A DNA stretch of 64,000 nt, from positions 1 through 64,000 of the forward strand of contig WRKP01000001.1 of NCBI GenBank assembly GCA_009778035.1, written 5' to 3'. The notes under the pieces are model-generated. The model worked only from the letters and a program-made list of their open reading frames with translations, had not been told where the DNA came from and did no database searches. This document shows, one piece after another, positions 1 to 9,477 of the stretch (within the stretch, counting starts at the first letter, position 1; every line of letters begins with the position of its first letter). A program made the translations under genes and the position numbers. This DNA comes from Planctomycetaceae bacterium. Its GTDB lineage: Bacteria > Planctomycetota > Planctomycetia > Pirellulales > Thermoguttaceae.

Positions 1-19
1 GATTCCCGCTCATGATTTT

Positions 20-289
20 TCATTCGGTTACGTCGGAGCCGCTTGCAAGATACAGCCGTCTGGCTATAATCACGAAAAGTAACCCGACTAGGTACATTAG
101 TCTTGTTGTTAGTTCTTGTAACCGGTTACCGCCGGTTGCAAGAATGTTTTTGATTGCGATTTCTGCCGCAATCAATTCTGCTTTCAATATATCACTTATC
201 GAAATATGTCTATAGAAAATCTTTGAACTTTTGCCATTTCTTTTCTTTACCGAATCCCTTAACGAATGGGGATTCTCAAACGTTGTCAT
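20..289 (-). CDS. small hypothetical protein with one putative TM segment
   Basis: 89-aa ORF just downstream of the recombinase, same strand; hydrophobic stretch LMYLVGLLFVIIARRLYL; no family recognised. Confidence 0.35.
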   Translation of the reverse strand: MTTFENPHSLRDSVKKRNGKSSKIFYRHISISDILKAELIAAEIAIKNILATGGNRLQELTTRLMYLVGLLFVIIARRLYLASGSDVTE

Positions 290-324
290 TAGGGGATTCC
301 TTCAGGGACGTGGGAACGACTGGA

Positions 325-1416
325 CTAACTAAATCCCGGCAACTGATCTAATGCTTGCATCATATCGACCGGCTCAACGTCGATGTATAACTTTGCAGTT
401 AACTGCGGGTTAGAATGACGCATCAATCGTTGTACCATTGTCAAAGGAACACCAGCCGCCGCCAACAGCGTCCCAAACGTTTTGCGAAGGGAGTGAATGT
501 CAATGCACCGACCAGCCGAATCTAGACGTGCGATTCCTGCGGCTTTCAGGTCTGCATAAAAAGGCTTTCGGAGGGAGGCTTGGTTGTGATGAAAAAACCT
601 CTCGTGGGGTTTGATAGCGAGCGTTTCCATCCGCTCTTGGAGAGCCTGTACTAAATCAGCACGAAGAGGCAGAATATCCGCCTTCTTGTTTTTGGTCTTG
701 ATGGCTTCGACTCGCAATCGGCATTTCTCAAAATCAATCTGACTCGGCGTGAGTAATGACAATTCCGTTGACCGTAAGCCCGTACCAAGCAGTAATTTGT
801 AAATCAAGACTCGCTCTTCGGGACTCCCGACTTTTTTGGTGATGCCTTTTGCCGCCGCTGTTAAGAAACGTTCAACTTCCTCTTTGGTCATTGCCCGACG
901 AAGTTTGCGGCGATCAAGTTCCGTGTTCAAATGCCGAATGCTCCTGATGGGATTGATAGATAAAATGTCCGTGTCCACAAGATACTGAACAAAACATCTG
1001 ACTGCCGATAAATAGGAATTGATCGTGCCAGCCGCCCGTTTTTTATTGTGGATTTCGTTCGCAACCCAACGCTCCACAGTTTCACGTCGGATTTTTGCGA
1101 GAGAGTCGATTTCGCAGTCAGAGAGTAGCGAGAAAATCTTCCGAAAAGCATCGTCAATGGTTCTCTGGGTAAGACCATTGGCGAGCATTTTAGTACGGTA
1201 TTGATCCAAAAGTCCGTCAAGCGGCGTATGCTTGACTTGTGCCTTGTCCAATTCTTCACGGGTGATGATCCCCGTCTTAATCCGAGCGACTTCTTTTTCG
1301 TATTGGGCAAGTATCTGCTCCGCAATTTTGCGGTTTGTTTCTTTGGTGGGGATACGCCGGATATTGTCGTTCTCGTCTTTGAACTTTGCCGTCCAAGTAT
1401 CGACTTGCACACTCAC
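325..1416 (-). CDS. tyrosine recombinase/phage-type integrase
   Basis: 363-aa ORF; catalytic-box-like motifs GTGLRSTELSLL, HSLRKTFGTLLAAAG, RLMRHSNPQLTAKLYID (R..H-x-x-R..H..Y). Confidence 0.9.
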   Translation of the reverse strand: MSVQVDTWTAKFKDENDNIRRIPTKETNRKIAEQILAQYEKEVARIKTGIITREELDKAQVKHTPLDGLLDQYRTKMLANGLTQRTIDDAFRKIFSLLSDCEIDSLAKIRRETVERWVANEIHNKKRAAGTINSYLSAVRCFVQYLVDTDILSINPIRSIRHLNTELDRRKLRRAMTKEEVERFLTAAAKGITKKVGSPEERVLIYKLLLGTGLRSTELSLLTPSQIDFEKCRLRVEAIKTKNKKADILPLRADLVQALQERMETLAIKPHERFFHHNQASLRKPFYADLKAAGIARLDSAGRCIDIHSLRKTFGTLLAAAGVPLTMVQRLMRHSNPQLTAKLYIDVEPVDMMQALDQLPGFS

Positions 1417-1629
1417 CCGATCCGTCCCCTACAATTTGTCGGTACGTTTTTTCTTCTGACTGTCTATGTTACCGTTCCATTTCGTCCGACGGTCGCTCCG
1501 ACCAGCATTGGCATGATTTTCCAAACCCGAATCAATGATCCCATTGCTCTAAAAAGTTGCTTGATTGTTGTTCTAATTTTCTGAAAAAGAGTATATCATA
1601 GTGTTAAGAATATAGGGAAGAGGGAAGAA

Positions 1630-1710
1630 GGGTTAAAGAAAATAAACACTAAAAAAAGCCTAAAAATGTTAATTTTATAGGCTTTTTTTAGTGTTTATTT
1701 TCTTTAACCC
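1630..1710. terminator. very long perfect inverted repeat; likely bidirectional intrinsic terminator downstream of apt
   Basis: GGGTTAAAGAAAATAAACACTAAAAAAAGCCTA (1630-1662) is the exact reverse complement of 1678-1710; 15-nt loop; A/T runs flank the GCCTA/TAGGC core. Confidence 0.75.
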
Positions 1711-1728
1711 CCCCGCTCCTGCCAAACC

Positions 1729-2250
1729 CTACTCAAACTGCATCAGTGTCTTGATGTGGGGCGTTTTAATTGTCTCCCGACCACCAAGACCAAGCAACTC
1801 CATCACGAATACCGCTCCGACAACTTCGCCGCCGATTTCCTCAATCAACTGTCGGCAGGCTTCCATTGTCCCGCCCGTCGCCAACAAGTCATCCAATAGC
1901 AATACCTTGTTGCCCGGTGCGACCGCATCGGTGTGAACTTGAATGGTATTGGAGCCATATTCCAAATCGTAGGATTTGGAAACCGTCGAGTGAGGGAGTT
2001 TTCCGGGTTTGCGGATTGGTACGAGGCCAGCACCGAATTCGAGGGCGAGCGGAGCGGCAAAGACAAATCCGCGGGCTTCTGGAGCCGCAATGTAGTCGAA
2101 CCGACCCCATTCTTTGACGGTATCGGTCAGTTGTCGGATCGTTTCTTTGAATGCGTCGGGATGCTGGATGAGCGGCGTGATGTCATAAAATAGAATGCCC
2201 TGCTTGGGGAAGTTGGGGATCGTTCGGATATGCTTCGTAAGGTCTGTCAT
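1729..2250 (-). CDS. apt: adenine phosphoribosyltransferase
   Basis: MTDLTKHIRTIPNFPKQGILFYDITPLIQ...; PRPP-binding motif VLLLDDLLATGGTMEA. Confidence 0.95.
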   Translation of the reverse strand: MTDLTKHIRTIPNFPKQGILFYDITPLIQHPDAFKETIRQLTDTVKEWGRFDYIAAPEARGFVFAAPLALEFGAGLVPIRKPGKLPHSTVSKSYDLEYGSNTIQVHTDAVAPGNKVLLLDDLLATGGTMEACRQLIEEIGGEVVGAVFVMELLGLGGRETIKTPHIKTLMQFE

Positions 2251-2300
2251 CAATTTTTTAAGTTTGCGTTAAGCGTCTGAACGACATATTGTACCGTATT

Positions 2301-2447
2301 TAGAGCGTATTTCAACAAAAAAGCCGTCATCCCGGCGAAAGCCGGGATCCAGAGGAGTGTCTTGCAAGTCGCTCGGCTGGGTTCCGGCTTTCGCCGGAAT
2401 GACAGGAAGGACGAAAACGCGTCCAGAGCAAGTTGAAACTCGCTCTA
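2301..2447. repeat. family-B palindromic repeat with terminal inverted repeats
   Basis: TAGAGCGTATTTCAAC...GTCATCCCGGCGAAAGCCGGGATCCAG...CGGCTTTCGCCGGAATGACA...GTCCAGAGCAAGTTGAAACTCGCTCTA; ends are inverted relative to each other. Confidence 0.75.
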
Positions 2448-2495
2448 GAAGCAAGTTTAGTAGGCATTTTTTCCTTGTAGGCGGCTCCGCCAGCG

Positions 2496-3689
2496 TTATT
2501 CCGTTGCACGCGGTTGGTCTGCCGACTGGTCCCAATACGGCGACAAACTGCGAAGCCGAGCAACAATCTGCGGAAAATGCTCGATTACCGTATCAATTTC
2601 CGCCTCCGTCGTGTACCTGCTCAAACTAAAACGAATCGATCCATGCTTTGCCGTGAACGGAACATCCATTGCCGTCAAGACATGCGACGGCTCCAACGAA
2701 CCCGATGTGCATGCCGAACCACTCGAGGCACAAATCCCCCGGCCGCTCAACTGATACAAAATCCCCTCGCCCTCAATGTAATGCACCGCGATATTCGAAG
2801 TGTTCGGCATCCGTTCCGCTCCCGCCCCGTTCACTTCGACGTGCGAAATTTTCTGCAAAATTGCGGATTCCAACTTATTTCGCAACTTTTCGATCCGTTT
2901 GGTATCCTCGGCATGCGTCGCCGCCGCAATTTCGACGGCCTTCGCCATTCCCACAATGTAAGGAACATTTTCCGTTCCGCCTCGCCGACCGGATTCCTGA
3001 TGTCCGCCAATCATAAACGCCCGGCACGGCGTCCCCCGGCGAATATACATCCCGCCGATCCCTTTGGGAGCGTGAAACTTATGTCCCGAAAAGGCCAGCA
3101 TATCGACTTGGCGAAACGGGCCGTTCATCTTGATAGGCAACTTCGTAACGCTTTGCGTTGCGTCGCAGAAAAACAGGATTTCGGGATTGGTTTCCTTGGT
3201 GATTCGGGCAAGGCGTTCGATCGGAAAGACGACGCCGGTTTCGTTATTAGCGTGCATAACGGCAACGAGCAGCGTATCGGGCCGAAGTTCGCGGACAAAG
3301 TCGCCGAGATTGAGATTTCCCTGCCGGTCAACGCCGATATAGGAAACTTCGTATCCTCGGCGTTGTAATTCTTTGCAAACTTCGGTAACGGCGGGATGTT
3401 CGACGGCGGTTGTTATGATATGCTTGCGTCGGGGGTTGGCACTGATTGCCCCGAAAAATGCCGTATTGATGCTTTCGGTGGCACATGACGTGAAAAGCAG
3501 TTCTGTGTGCTGCATTCCCAAATGTTCTGCAATTTGTTTTCGGGCATTTTCGACGGCATGTCGGATAGGCCCTGCCGATTCGTACATTGAACTTGGATTG
3601 AAGTAATCCTGTTGCAAGAAGGGAAGCAGTGCTTCGCGAACTTCGGGAGCGATCGGCGTCGTGGCGTTGTTGTCGAGGTAAATCGTCAT
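2496..3689 (-). CDS. nifS: cysteine desulfurase, NifS/IscS family
   Basis: MTIYLDNNATTPIAPEVREAL; PLP-Lys region FSGHKFHAPKGIGGMYIRRG; SSGSACTSGSLEPSHVL active-site Cys loop. Confidence 0.92.
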   Translation of the reverse strand: MTIYLDNNATTPIAPEVREALLPFLQQDYFNPSSMYESAGPIRHAVENARKQIAEHLGMQHTELLFTSCATESINTAFFGAISANPRRKHIITTAVEHPAVTEVCKELQRRGYEVSYIGVDRQGNLNLGDFVRELRPDTLLVAVMHANNETGVVFPIERLARITKETNPEILFFCDATQSVTKLPIKMNGPFRQVDMLAFSGHKFHAPKGIGGMYIRRGTPCRAFMIGGHQESGRRGGTENVPYIVGMAKAVEIAAATHAEDTKRIEKLRNKLESAILQKISHVEVNGAGAERMPNTSNIAVHYIEGEGILYQLSGRGICASSGSACTSGSLEPSHVLTAMDVPFTAKHGSIRFSLSRYTTEAEIDTVIEHFPQIVARLRSLSPYWDQSADQPRATE

Positions 3690-3732
3690 TGGGGACACAG
3701 TAGATATGTTAAACTTTGTTCGTGAACGGCCA

Positions 3733-3785
3733 TTCCGGCGTTAGCCGCATCGCCCCCTCTGGATTCCGGCGTGCGGCGGAATGAC
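3733..3785. repeat. family-B palindromic repeat, partial
   Basis: CATTCCGGCGTTAGCCG...GGATTCCGGCGTGCGGCGGAATGAC between nifS and the 3810-5123 gene. Confidence 0.55.
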
Positions 3786-3809
3786 AATTTTGAGGGTTTC
3801 CAAGCAAGT

Positions 3810-5123
3810 CTAATGAGCAAGTTGCTCCGGTTTAAGTTTTGTAACAGCAATGCCTTCAATTTCGACGAGCAATTCCTCCCGACAAACATCCGCAATCGTA
3901 TAAATCGTCGGAATCGCCGGCAAACGACGCTCGCAAACCTCGCGGATCAATTCCAAATCCGAACGACGCTTGACATAAACCCGAACACTTTCCAAATTCT
4001 CCAATCCGCAAGCAAAACCCTCTATCCCGTGCCGGGCAAGATTGTTGCCTGAAATCAAATCCGCAATGTTATCCAAAGTTTGTTCCGTTTGCTTTGCAGG
4101 GTCTTCGGGATGCCGACTTTCAGAATTCGTAATACTTGCCGTCCCGGACACGAAAATCAAGCACGTATCTTCAACCGCGACGGCCATGGCACGCGAAAAT
4201 TTCGGGCTTTGCGGACTGTATTCCGTCCCGTAATCGAACGCCGAAGTTTGATTTGGATTTTCCAACGGAACCGCAATCACATCGTCCCGGGTTGTGTCAA
4301 GCGCGATAGCACTGATTACAACATCGAAATCATCGGCTCCAATGCCGGTGCTTGCCGGATAAACCGATTGTGTATGGTCTTCGGGTAAAAAATAATCAAG
4401 AAACGGAATATCCTCAAAAAAGTCGGTTCGTGCCCGATTCAACTCTTTATACCGCTGCGTATCGCCTTCCGCTAACACGAGATGTCCCTGATAAATCCAA
4501 GTTCGGATCAGTTGGCCGAGTTGAAATCCCTCGTCTGCCATCAGGTCATCCAAACACCGGAACGCAACTTGCGAGCGGGCATATGCACCGATGGCGGCGG
4601 ATGTTTCTGGACTCGCCCGTCCCCCAAAAAACCACCGCATATCGTCAAATTCGGCTACGGAAGATTGGCCAAGCGGCCGGTCGCCGAAGTCGTCCGGTTT
4701 ATTGTGTTCTTCGGATTTGTCTTCGACGAAAAAGTGAGTTTCATTTCCGTGCATTGTCCAAAGTTCGAGGGCGATGGATGCTCCGCTGACGGGTGCTTGC
4801 GGGATAAACGTTACGGCTCCGAGAATATGAGGGCAAATTTCGCATATGCGTTGACGGACAAGTTCTCTCATCGCGATATTTGCCAAAAAAATGCTGCACA
4901 TACCGGCGGTATTTTTGGAAAACCCTTGTTCTTCGCAGACGGATTTAACATTTTCGAGCAAATTTTTGACTTGCTCGGGCGGATCGGCCTGTTTGATGGC
5001 ATGTTCAGCGGGTTCTCCGACGAGGAACATTTGCCGGGCACTGCCGAAAGGAAAGACCGAGTAGGCAATTCCTTGTTCGTTTTTTTGTCTAAAAGTCTGC
5101 CTCATAGAAGTTTGGCCAAGCAA
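3810..5123 (-). CDS. RidA/chorismatase (FkbO/Hyg5)-like family protein
   Basis: 437-aa ORF; C-terminal half with LIFVSGTASIT...QTEQTLDNIADLI...VRVYVKRRSDLELIREVCERRLPAIPTIYTIADVCREELLVEIEGIAV, RidA-like. Confidence 0.65.
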   Translation of the reverse strand: MLGQTSMRQTFRQKNEQGIAYSVFPFGSARQMFLVGEPAEHAIKQADPPEQVKNLLENVKSVCEEQGFSKNTAGMCSIFLANIAMRELVRQRICEICPHILGAVTFIPQAPVSGASIALELWTMHGNETHFFVEDKSEEHNKPDDFGDRPLGQSSVAEFDDMRWFFGGRASPETSAAIGAYARSQVAFRCLDDLMADEGFQLGQLIRTWIYQGHLVLAEGDTQRYKELNRARTDFFEDIPFLDYFLPEDHTQSVYPASTGIGADDFDVVISAIALDTTRDDVIAVPLENPNQTSAFDYGTEYSPQSPKFSRAMAVAVEDTCLIFVSGTASITNSESRHPEDPAKQTEQTLDNIADLISGNNLARHGIEGFACGLENLESVRVYVKRRSDLELIREVCERRLPAIPTIYTIADVCREELLVEIEGIAVTKLKPEQLAH

Positions 5124-5309
5124 AGTTCGCCCCGAAAGCCCTAATTCTGCATCGCATTGCCTGCATTGTATTCTGAAGCGATTGGGAATTCAATAGGGCA
5201 GTGCGACTGCAACAGCCTGCGCTCGCTTGATGCAACAATCCAGATGTGGTAGAATGGGGCAGATTAGAGGTCCCCTCACACAAACCAACCTTCCGATACC
5301 CAAAATTCT

Positions 5310-6554
5310 ATGCTCCGACAATTCGCTTGCACGCTCGTCTTCGCTCTTTTTTCGACCTCCATCATCCTCGCAGCCGACTGGCCCGTCTTTCACGGACCAA
5401 AAGGCGATAACAAATCTACCGATACCGGACTCCTTAAATCCTGGCCAGCAGACGGGCCAAAACTCCTTTGGAAAGCCGATTTCATCGGATTCGGCTACTC
5501 CGGCGTAACCGTCGCCAACGGAAGAATTTACACCGCAGGAAACGACGGCAACCGCTCCATGGTCTTCTGCATTGATATGAACGGAAACAAAATCTGGGAA
5601 AGTGCAAACGGGCCCGCTCACGCCGCCGAACGTACCTATCCCGGCACACGGGGAACCCCAACCGTCGACGGCGACCTCGTCTTCGACGTCAGTCCGCTCG
5701 GCAACGTTGCTGCATTCAATGCCCAAACAGGAAATCAAATCTGGAGCCGAAATCTTATGACCGAATACAATGCTCCACAGCCCCGATGGTTCCTCGGCCA
5801 TTCCACCGTCGTTGAAGGCGACCATCTGATCTGTATGGTCGGCAGCGAAAGGGCACTGGCCGTCGCACTCAACAAAAGAACGGGTGAAACCGTTCTGGAA
5901 TTCCAGCCAACTCCCGAACACACGCTGTCGTCGTATGCGACCCCTTATCTTTTCGATTTTGAAGGAACCCGTGTGCTTGCGGCATTGAGCAGCACAACCC
6001 TTGAAATATATGACGTCAAAACGGCCCGAAAACTCGTTTCCATCCCGTGGCAGAACAATAGGACGGTCAACGCCGTCGCCCCGATTTATCGGAATGGACA
6101 TCTGTTCCTTTCGACCGGATACGGCTACGGTGCGGAAGGTTACAGGCTGGCGAAAAATGCTGACGGAACGATTACCGCAACGAAATTATGGCATATCGAG
6201 CCGTTTGACAATCAGCATCACGGAATCGTGCTCGTCGGCAACCATGTGTATGGAACGACGCATAACGGCAACTGGATGGCGGTCAATTTTTTGACGGGTG
6301 CGGTTGGCTACACGGCCAGGCCGATTGGCGAAGCGGCATCAATTCACTATGCCGACGGTTTGATTTATGCCTTATCGCAGGATTCGGCAACGGTGATTCT
6401 TTGGGAGCCGAATCCGGTGGAATTTATTTCGGTGGGCCGATTTATATTACCGGAGGCCGACGGCAAAGCCTGGGCGCATCCCGTTGTGATCGGCGGGAAA
6501 CTGTATCTGCGGCATGCACAGTATTTGTATTGTTTTGACGTGAAAGGGCCGTAG
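5310..6554 (+). CDS. exported PQQ-like beta-propeller repeat protein
   Basis: N-terminal signal peptide MLRQFACTLVFALFSTSIILAADWP; repeats such as GRIYTAGNDGNRSMVFCIDMNGNKIWE and NAQTGNQIWSR. Confidence 0.85.
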   Translation: MLRQFACTLVFALFSTSIILAADWPVFHGPKGDNKSTDTGLLKSWPADGPKLLWKADFIGFGYSGVTVANGRIYTAGNDGNRSMVFCIDMNGNKIWESANGPAHAAERTYPGTRGTPTVDGDLVFDVSPLGNVAAFNAQTGNQIWSRNLMTEYNAPQPRWFLGHSTVVEGDHLICMVGSERALAVALNKRTGETVLEFQPTPEHTLSSYATPYLFDFEGTRVLAALSSTTLEIYDVKTARKLVSIPWQNNRTVNAVAPIYRNGHLFLSTGYGYGAEGYRLAKNADGTITATKLWHIEPFDNQHHGIVLVGNHVYGTTHNGNWMAVNFLTGAVGYTARPIGEAASIHYADGLIYALSQDSATVILWEPNPVEFISVGRFILPEADGKAWAHPVVIGGKLYLRHAQYLYCFDVKGP

Positions 6555-6571
6555 TTTGGCGGTGTGAAAGG

Positions 6572-6602
6572 AAAGGGCCCTGGCTTACGCCACGGGCTCT
6601 GT
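6572..6602 (+). terminator. putative intrinsic terminator after the PQQ-like gene
   Basis: AGGGCCCTGGCTTACGCCACGGGCTCTGTTTT: GC stem followed by short T run, between 6554 and 6635. Confidence 0.5.
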
Positions 6603-6634
6603 TTTGCTCCCCAGCATTTTTATAAACCAACACC

Positions 6635-9403
6635 ATGAATCTTCCCGATACTGACCGCACACACGGCCTGACCGACGAACAAGTCGAACAATCCCGGAAA
6701 CAATACGGCCCTAATACGCTCACGCCGCCACCAAGAGAACCCCTCTGGAAACTTTTCCTCGAAAAATTCAACGATCCAACGATCCGCATCCTGCTCGTCG
6801 CCGGTGCTGTCTCTCTGCTCATCGCCGTCCTCGAAAAATATATCGTCCAAGCGCCCGATGCAACCTTTATCGACTCCCTCGGGATCATCTTTGCCATTCT
6901 CATTGCCGTCCTCGCCGGTTTTCTGAGCGAACTCAAAAGCGCGAAGGAATTTGACCTGCTCAACAAGGTCAAAGACGATATTCTCGTACAAGTGCTTCGC
7001 GGCGGCGAAATTCACGAAGTTTCGATCAACGATCTCGTCGTCGGCGATGTCGTGCAACTGCATCTCGGCGATAAGATTCCCGCCGATGGAGTCGTGATCG
7101 AGTCGTTCGGCCTGCTCGTTGACCAATCCGTGATGACGGGCGAGTCCGTTCCGGTGGAAAAGGCGGCGGCATCCGATGCGTCGCAGGCGACCGATGAGCA
7201 TTCCGTCTACCGCGGGACGATGATTTCCGATGGCCGAGGGCAATTCATCGTTACGCAAGTCGGCGACCAGACCCGATTGGGACAAATTGCCGCCAATCTC
7301 GGTGCGTCCGATACGCAAACGCCGCTCGTGCAAAAATTGACCAAATTGGCCCATCTCATCAGCATCGTCGGCTTCACGGCGGCCATCCTCATTTTCTGCA
7401 TGATGGCATCCTTCGCCTGCATGACCAACTGGCCCGACGCGTGGACGCTTGTCGGCGTGTTGCCGCTCCTCAAAGGCCTACTCACCGCATTCATCATTGC
7501 CGTTGCCGTCATCGTCGTTGCCGTCCCCGAAGGACTGCCAATGATGGTTACGATGGCACTGGCCCTCAATATGATGAAAATGGCCCGCGAAAATTGCCTG
7601 ATTCGCAAATTAGTCGCGTCGGAAACCATCGGGTCAGCCACGGTGATTTGCTCCGATAAAACCGGCACGCTCACGCAGAATCAGATGACCGTGACGTGGT
7701 TGTATACCGCGGGGCGCGACGCGGCTAACCTGGGCGAAGACCTTGCCGATGCCATCGCCATCAACAACGACGCGTCGCTCAACATTTCGGACGGAAAGGG
7801 TGCCGAATTGCTCGTACAGGGCATCGGCAATCCCACGGAATGCGCTCTGCTTCGCTTGCTCCACGATGCCGGAATCGACTATAAGGAAAAACGCAAACAA
7901 TATCCGCACGTTTGGGAACTCGGACACAATTCGGCACGGAAAATGTCGCTCGTCGCCGTCGATAAAAATTCGCAGCGAATCATCTACGCCAAAGGCGCGC
8001 CCGAACGGCTGATCGATTGCTGTTCCCATATTATGGTCGATGGCCGGAGCGAACCCATCGCACACCACCGGACGGCGATTGATGATGCCCTAAGTCAGGC
8101 ACAGGATCAGGCCCTGCGTGTGATTGCGGTTACGATGAAGCAAACGCCGGCTCATAACATACCGGAAAGTTTTCTGGAAGACAACGCGGAGCGATTTGCC
8201 GAGTACGGTGATAATACTTTGCTTGCCCTGATTGGAATTTCCGACCCGATTCGGCCCGAAGTGCCGCATGCCGTTGCAACTTGTCACAGTGCGGGCATTG
8301 ACGTCAAAATGATCACTGGCGATGCGAAACCGACGGCGATTGCGATTGCGAAACAAGCGGGGATATTGAGAGTTGGCCCCCTTGCCCTGCAAGGGGAAGC
8401 GATGGATGACATCGTCCTCACCTCCGAAGAACTCGCGGAACTTTCCGATGAGGAACTCGTCGAAATCATTCCGCGGCTCAAAGTCGTCGCCCGGTCAACC
8501 CCGATGGACAAACTCCGGCTTGTCAAAGCAATGCACCAACAAGGGGAAGTCGTTGCGATGACCGGCGACGGGACGAATGATGCGCCCGCATTGAAATTTG
8601 CCGATGTCGGGATTGCGATGGGGATTACCGGTACGGAAGTTGCGAAAGAAGCGAGCGACATTGTGCTGGTGGATGACAATTTCAAGAGCATCGTAACGGG
8701 CGTTTGGTGGGGCCGAACGCTTTACCAAAACATCCAACGGTTTCTGCAATTCCAACTGACGGTAAATGTCGTTGCATTGATTTGCGCATTTTTTGGGCCG
8801 CTTTTTGGGGTTCCGTTGCCGTTGACCGTGGTGCAACTTCTTTGGATCAATATCATTATGGATACGTTTGCGGCAATTGCACTCTGTACGGAACCGCCCC
8901 GGGACCGTTTTATGCAACGCAAGCCGATCGAAAGGCAGGCATCTATTATTACGGGAGCGATGGGAATCACCATCTTGCTGACGGCAGCGTATCAGGTCCT
9001 GATATTGACATTGCTGTTGTTTAACGGCTGGTTTGTAACGGCGGGCAAGGAGCACATCCGGCTGGAGGACAATTTGGAGGCGTTGACGGTATTTTTCACG
9101 GCGTTTGTATTGTTTCAGATTTGGAACATCTTTAACAGCCGGGCATTGTGTTGGGGCGATTCTCCGTTCACGATGTTGTTCCGCAACAAGGTGTTTTTGG
9201 CAATCATTACGTTTATTGCGGTGATGCAGGTTGGTATGGTGCAATTTAGTGATTATTTTGGTATCGGGAGCATATTCCGCACGCAAGCATTGTCGCTTGT
9301 GCAGTGGATTCAACTTGCATTGTTGACGGCAACGGTGATTCCGATGGCGTATTTGATCCGGTATTTCGTATATCGGCTGGGGCTTTATGAACGGGCCGAG
9401 TGA
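6635..9403 (+). CDS. calcium-translocating P-type ATPase (PMCA/SERCA-like)
   Basis: DKTGTLTQNQMTV phosphorylation motif, MTGES, PEGLPMMVTMAL, MITGDAKPTA, MTGDGTNDAPALKFADVGIAMG. Confidence 0.95.
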   Translation: MNLPDTDRTHGLTDEQVEQSRKQYGPNTLTPPPREPLWKLFLEKFNDPTIRILLVAGAVSLLIAVLEKYIVQAPDATFIDSLGIIFAILIAVLAGFLSELKSAKEFDLLNKVKDDILVQVLRGGEIHEVSINDLVVGDVVQLHLGDKIPADGVVIESFGLLVDQSVMTGESVPVEKAAASDASQATDEHSVYRGTMISDGRGQFIVTQVGDQTRLGQIAANLGASDTQTPLVQKLTKLAHLISIVGFTAAILIFCMMASFACMTNWPDAWTLVGVLPLLKGLLTAFIIAVAVIVVAVPEGLPMMVTMALALNMMKMARENCLIRKLVASETIGSATVICSDKTGTLTQNQMTVTWLYTAGRDAANLGEDLADAIAINNDASLNISDGKGAELLVQGIGNPTECALLRLLHDAGIDYKEKRKQYPHVWELGHNSARKMSLVAVDKNSQRIIYAKGAPERLIDCCSHIMVDGRSEPIAHHRTAIDDALSQAQDQALRVIAVTMKQTPAHNIPESFLEDNAERFAEYGDNTLLALIGISDPIRPEVPHAVATCHSAGIDVKMITGDAKPTAIAIAKQAGILRVGPLALQGEAMDDIVLTSEELAELSDEELVEIIPRLKVVARSTPMDKLRLVKAMHQQGEVVAMTGDGTNDAPALKFADVGIAMGITGTEVAKEASDIVLVDDNFKSIVTGVWWGRTLYQNIQRFLQFQLTVNVVALICAFFGPLFGVPLPLTVVQLLWINIIMDTFAAIALCTEPPRDRFMQRKPIERQASIITGAMGITILLTAAYQVLILTLLLFNGWFVTAGKEHIRLEDNLEALTVFFTAFVLFQIWNIFNSRALCWGDSPFTMLFRNKVFLAIITFIAVMQVGMVQFSDYFGIGSIFRTQALSLVQWIQLALLTATVIPMAYLIRYFVYRLGLYERAE

Positions 9404-9477
9404 AGGCGATACCATTTCAGGCGGGTTATGATATAATTACCTTCGGCTAACATATATAATCCCGCCTAACTTTTTCA

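Noticed and set aside
2514-3368. 284-aa plus-strand ORF opposite nifS
   Set aside because: Antisense shadow of a well-supported cysteine desulfurase.
5190-6101. 303-aa minus-strand ORF opposite the PQQ-like gene
   Set aside because: Antisense to a clear beta-propeller CDS with a signal peptide; no domain logic of its own.
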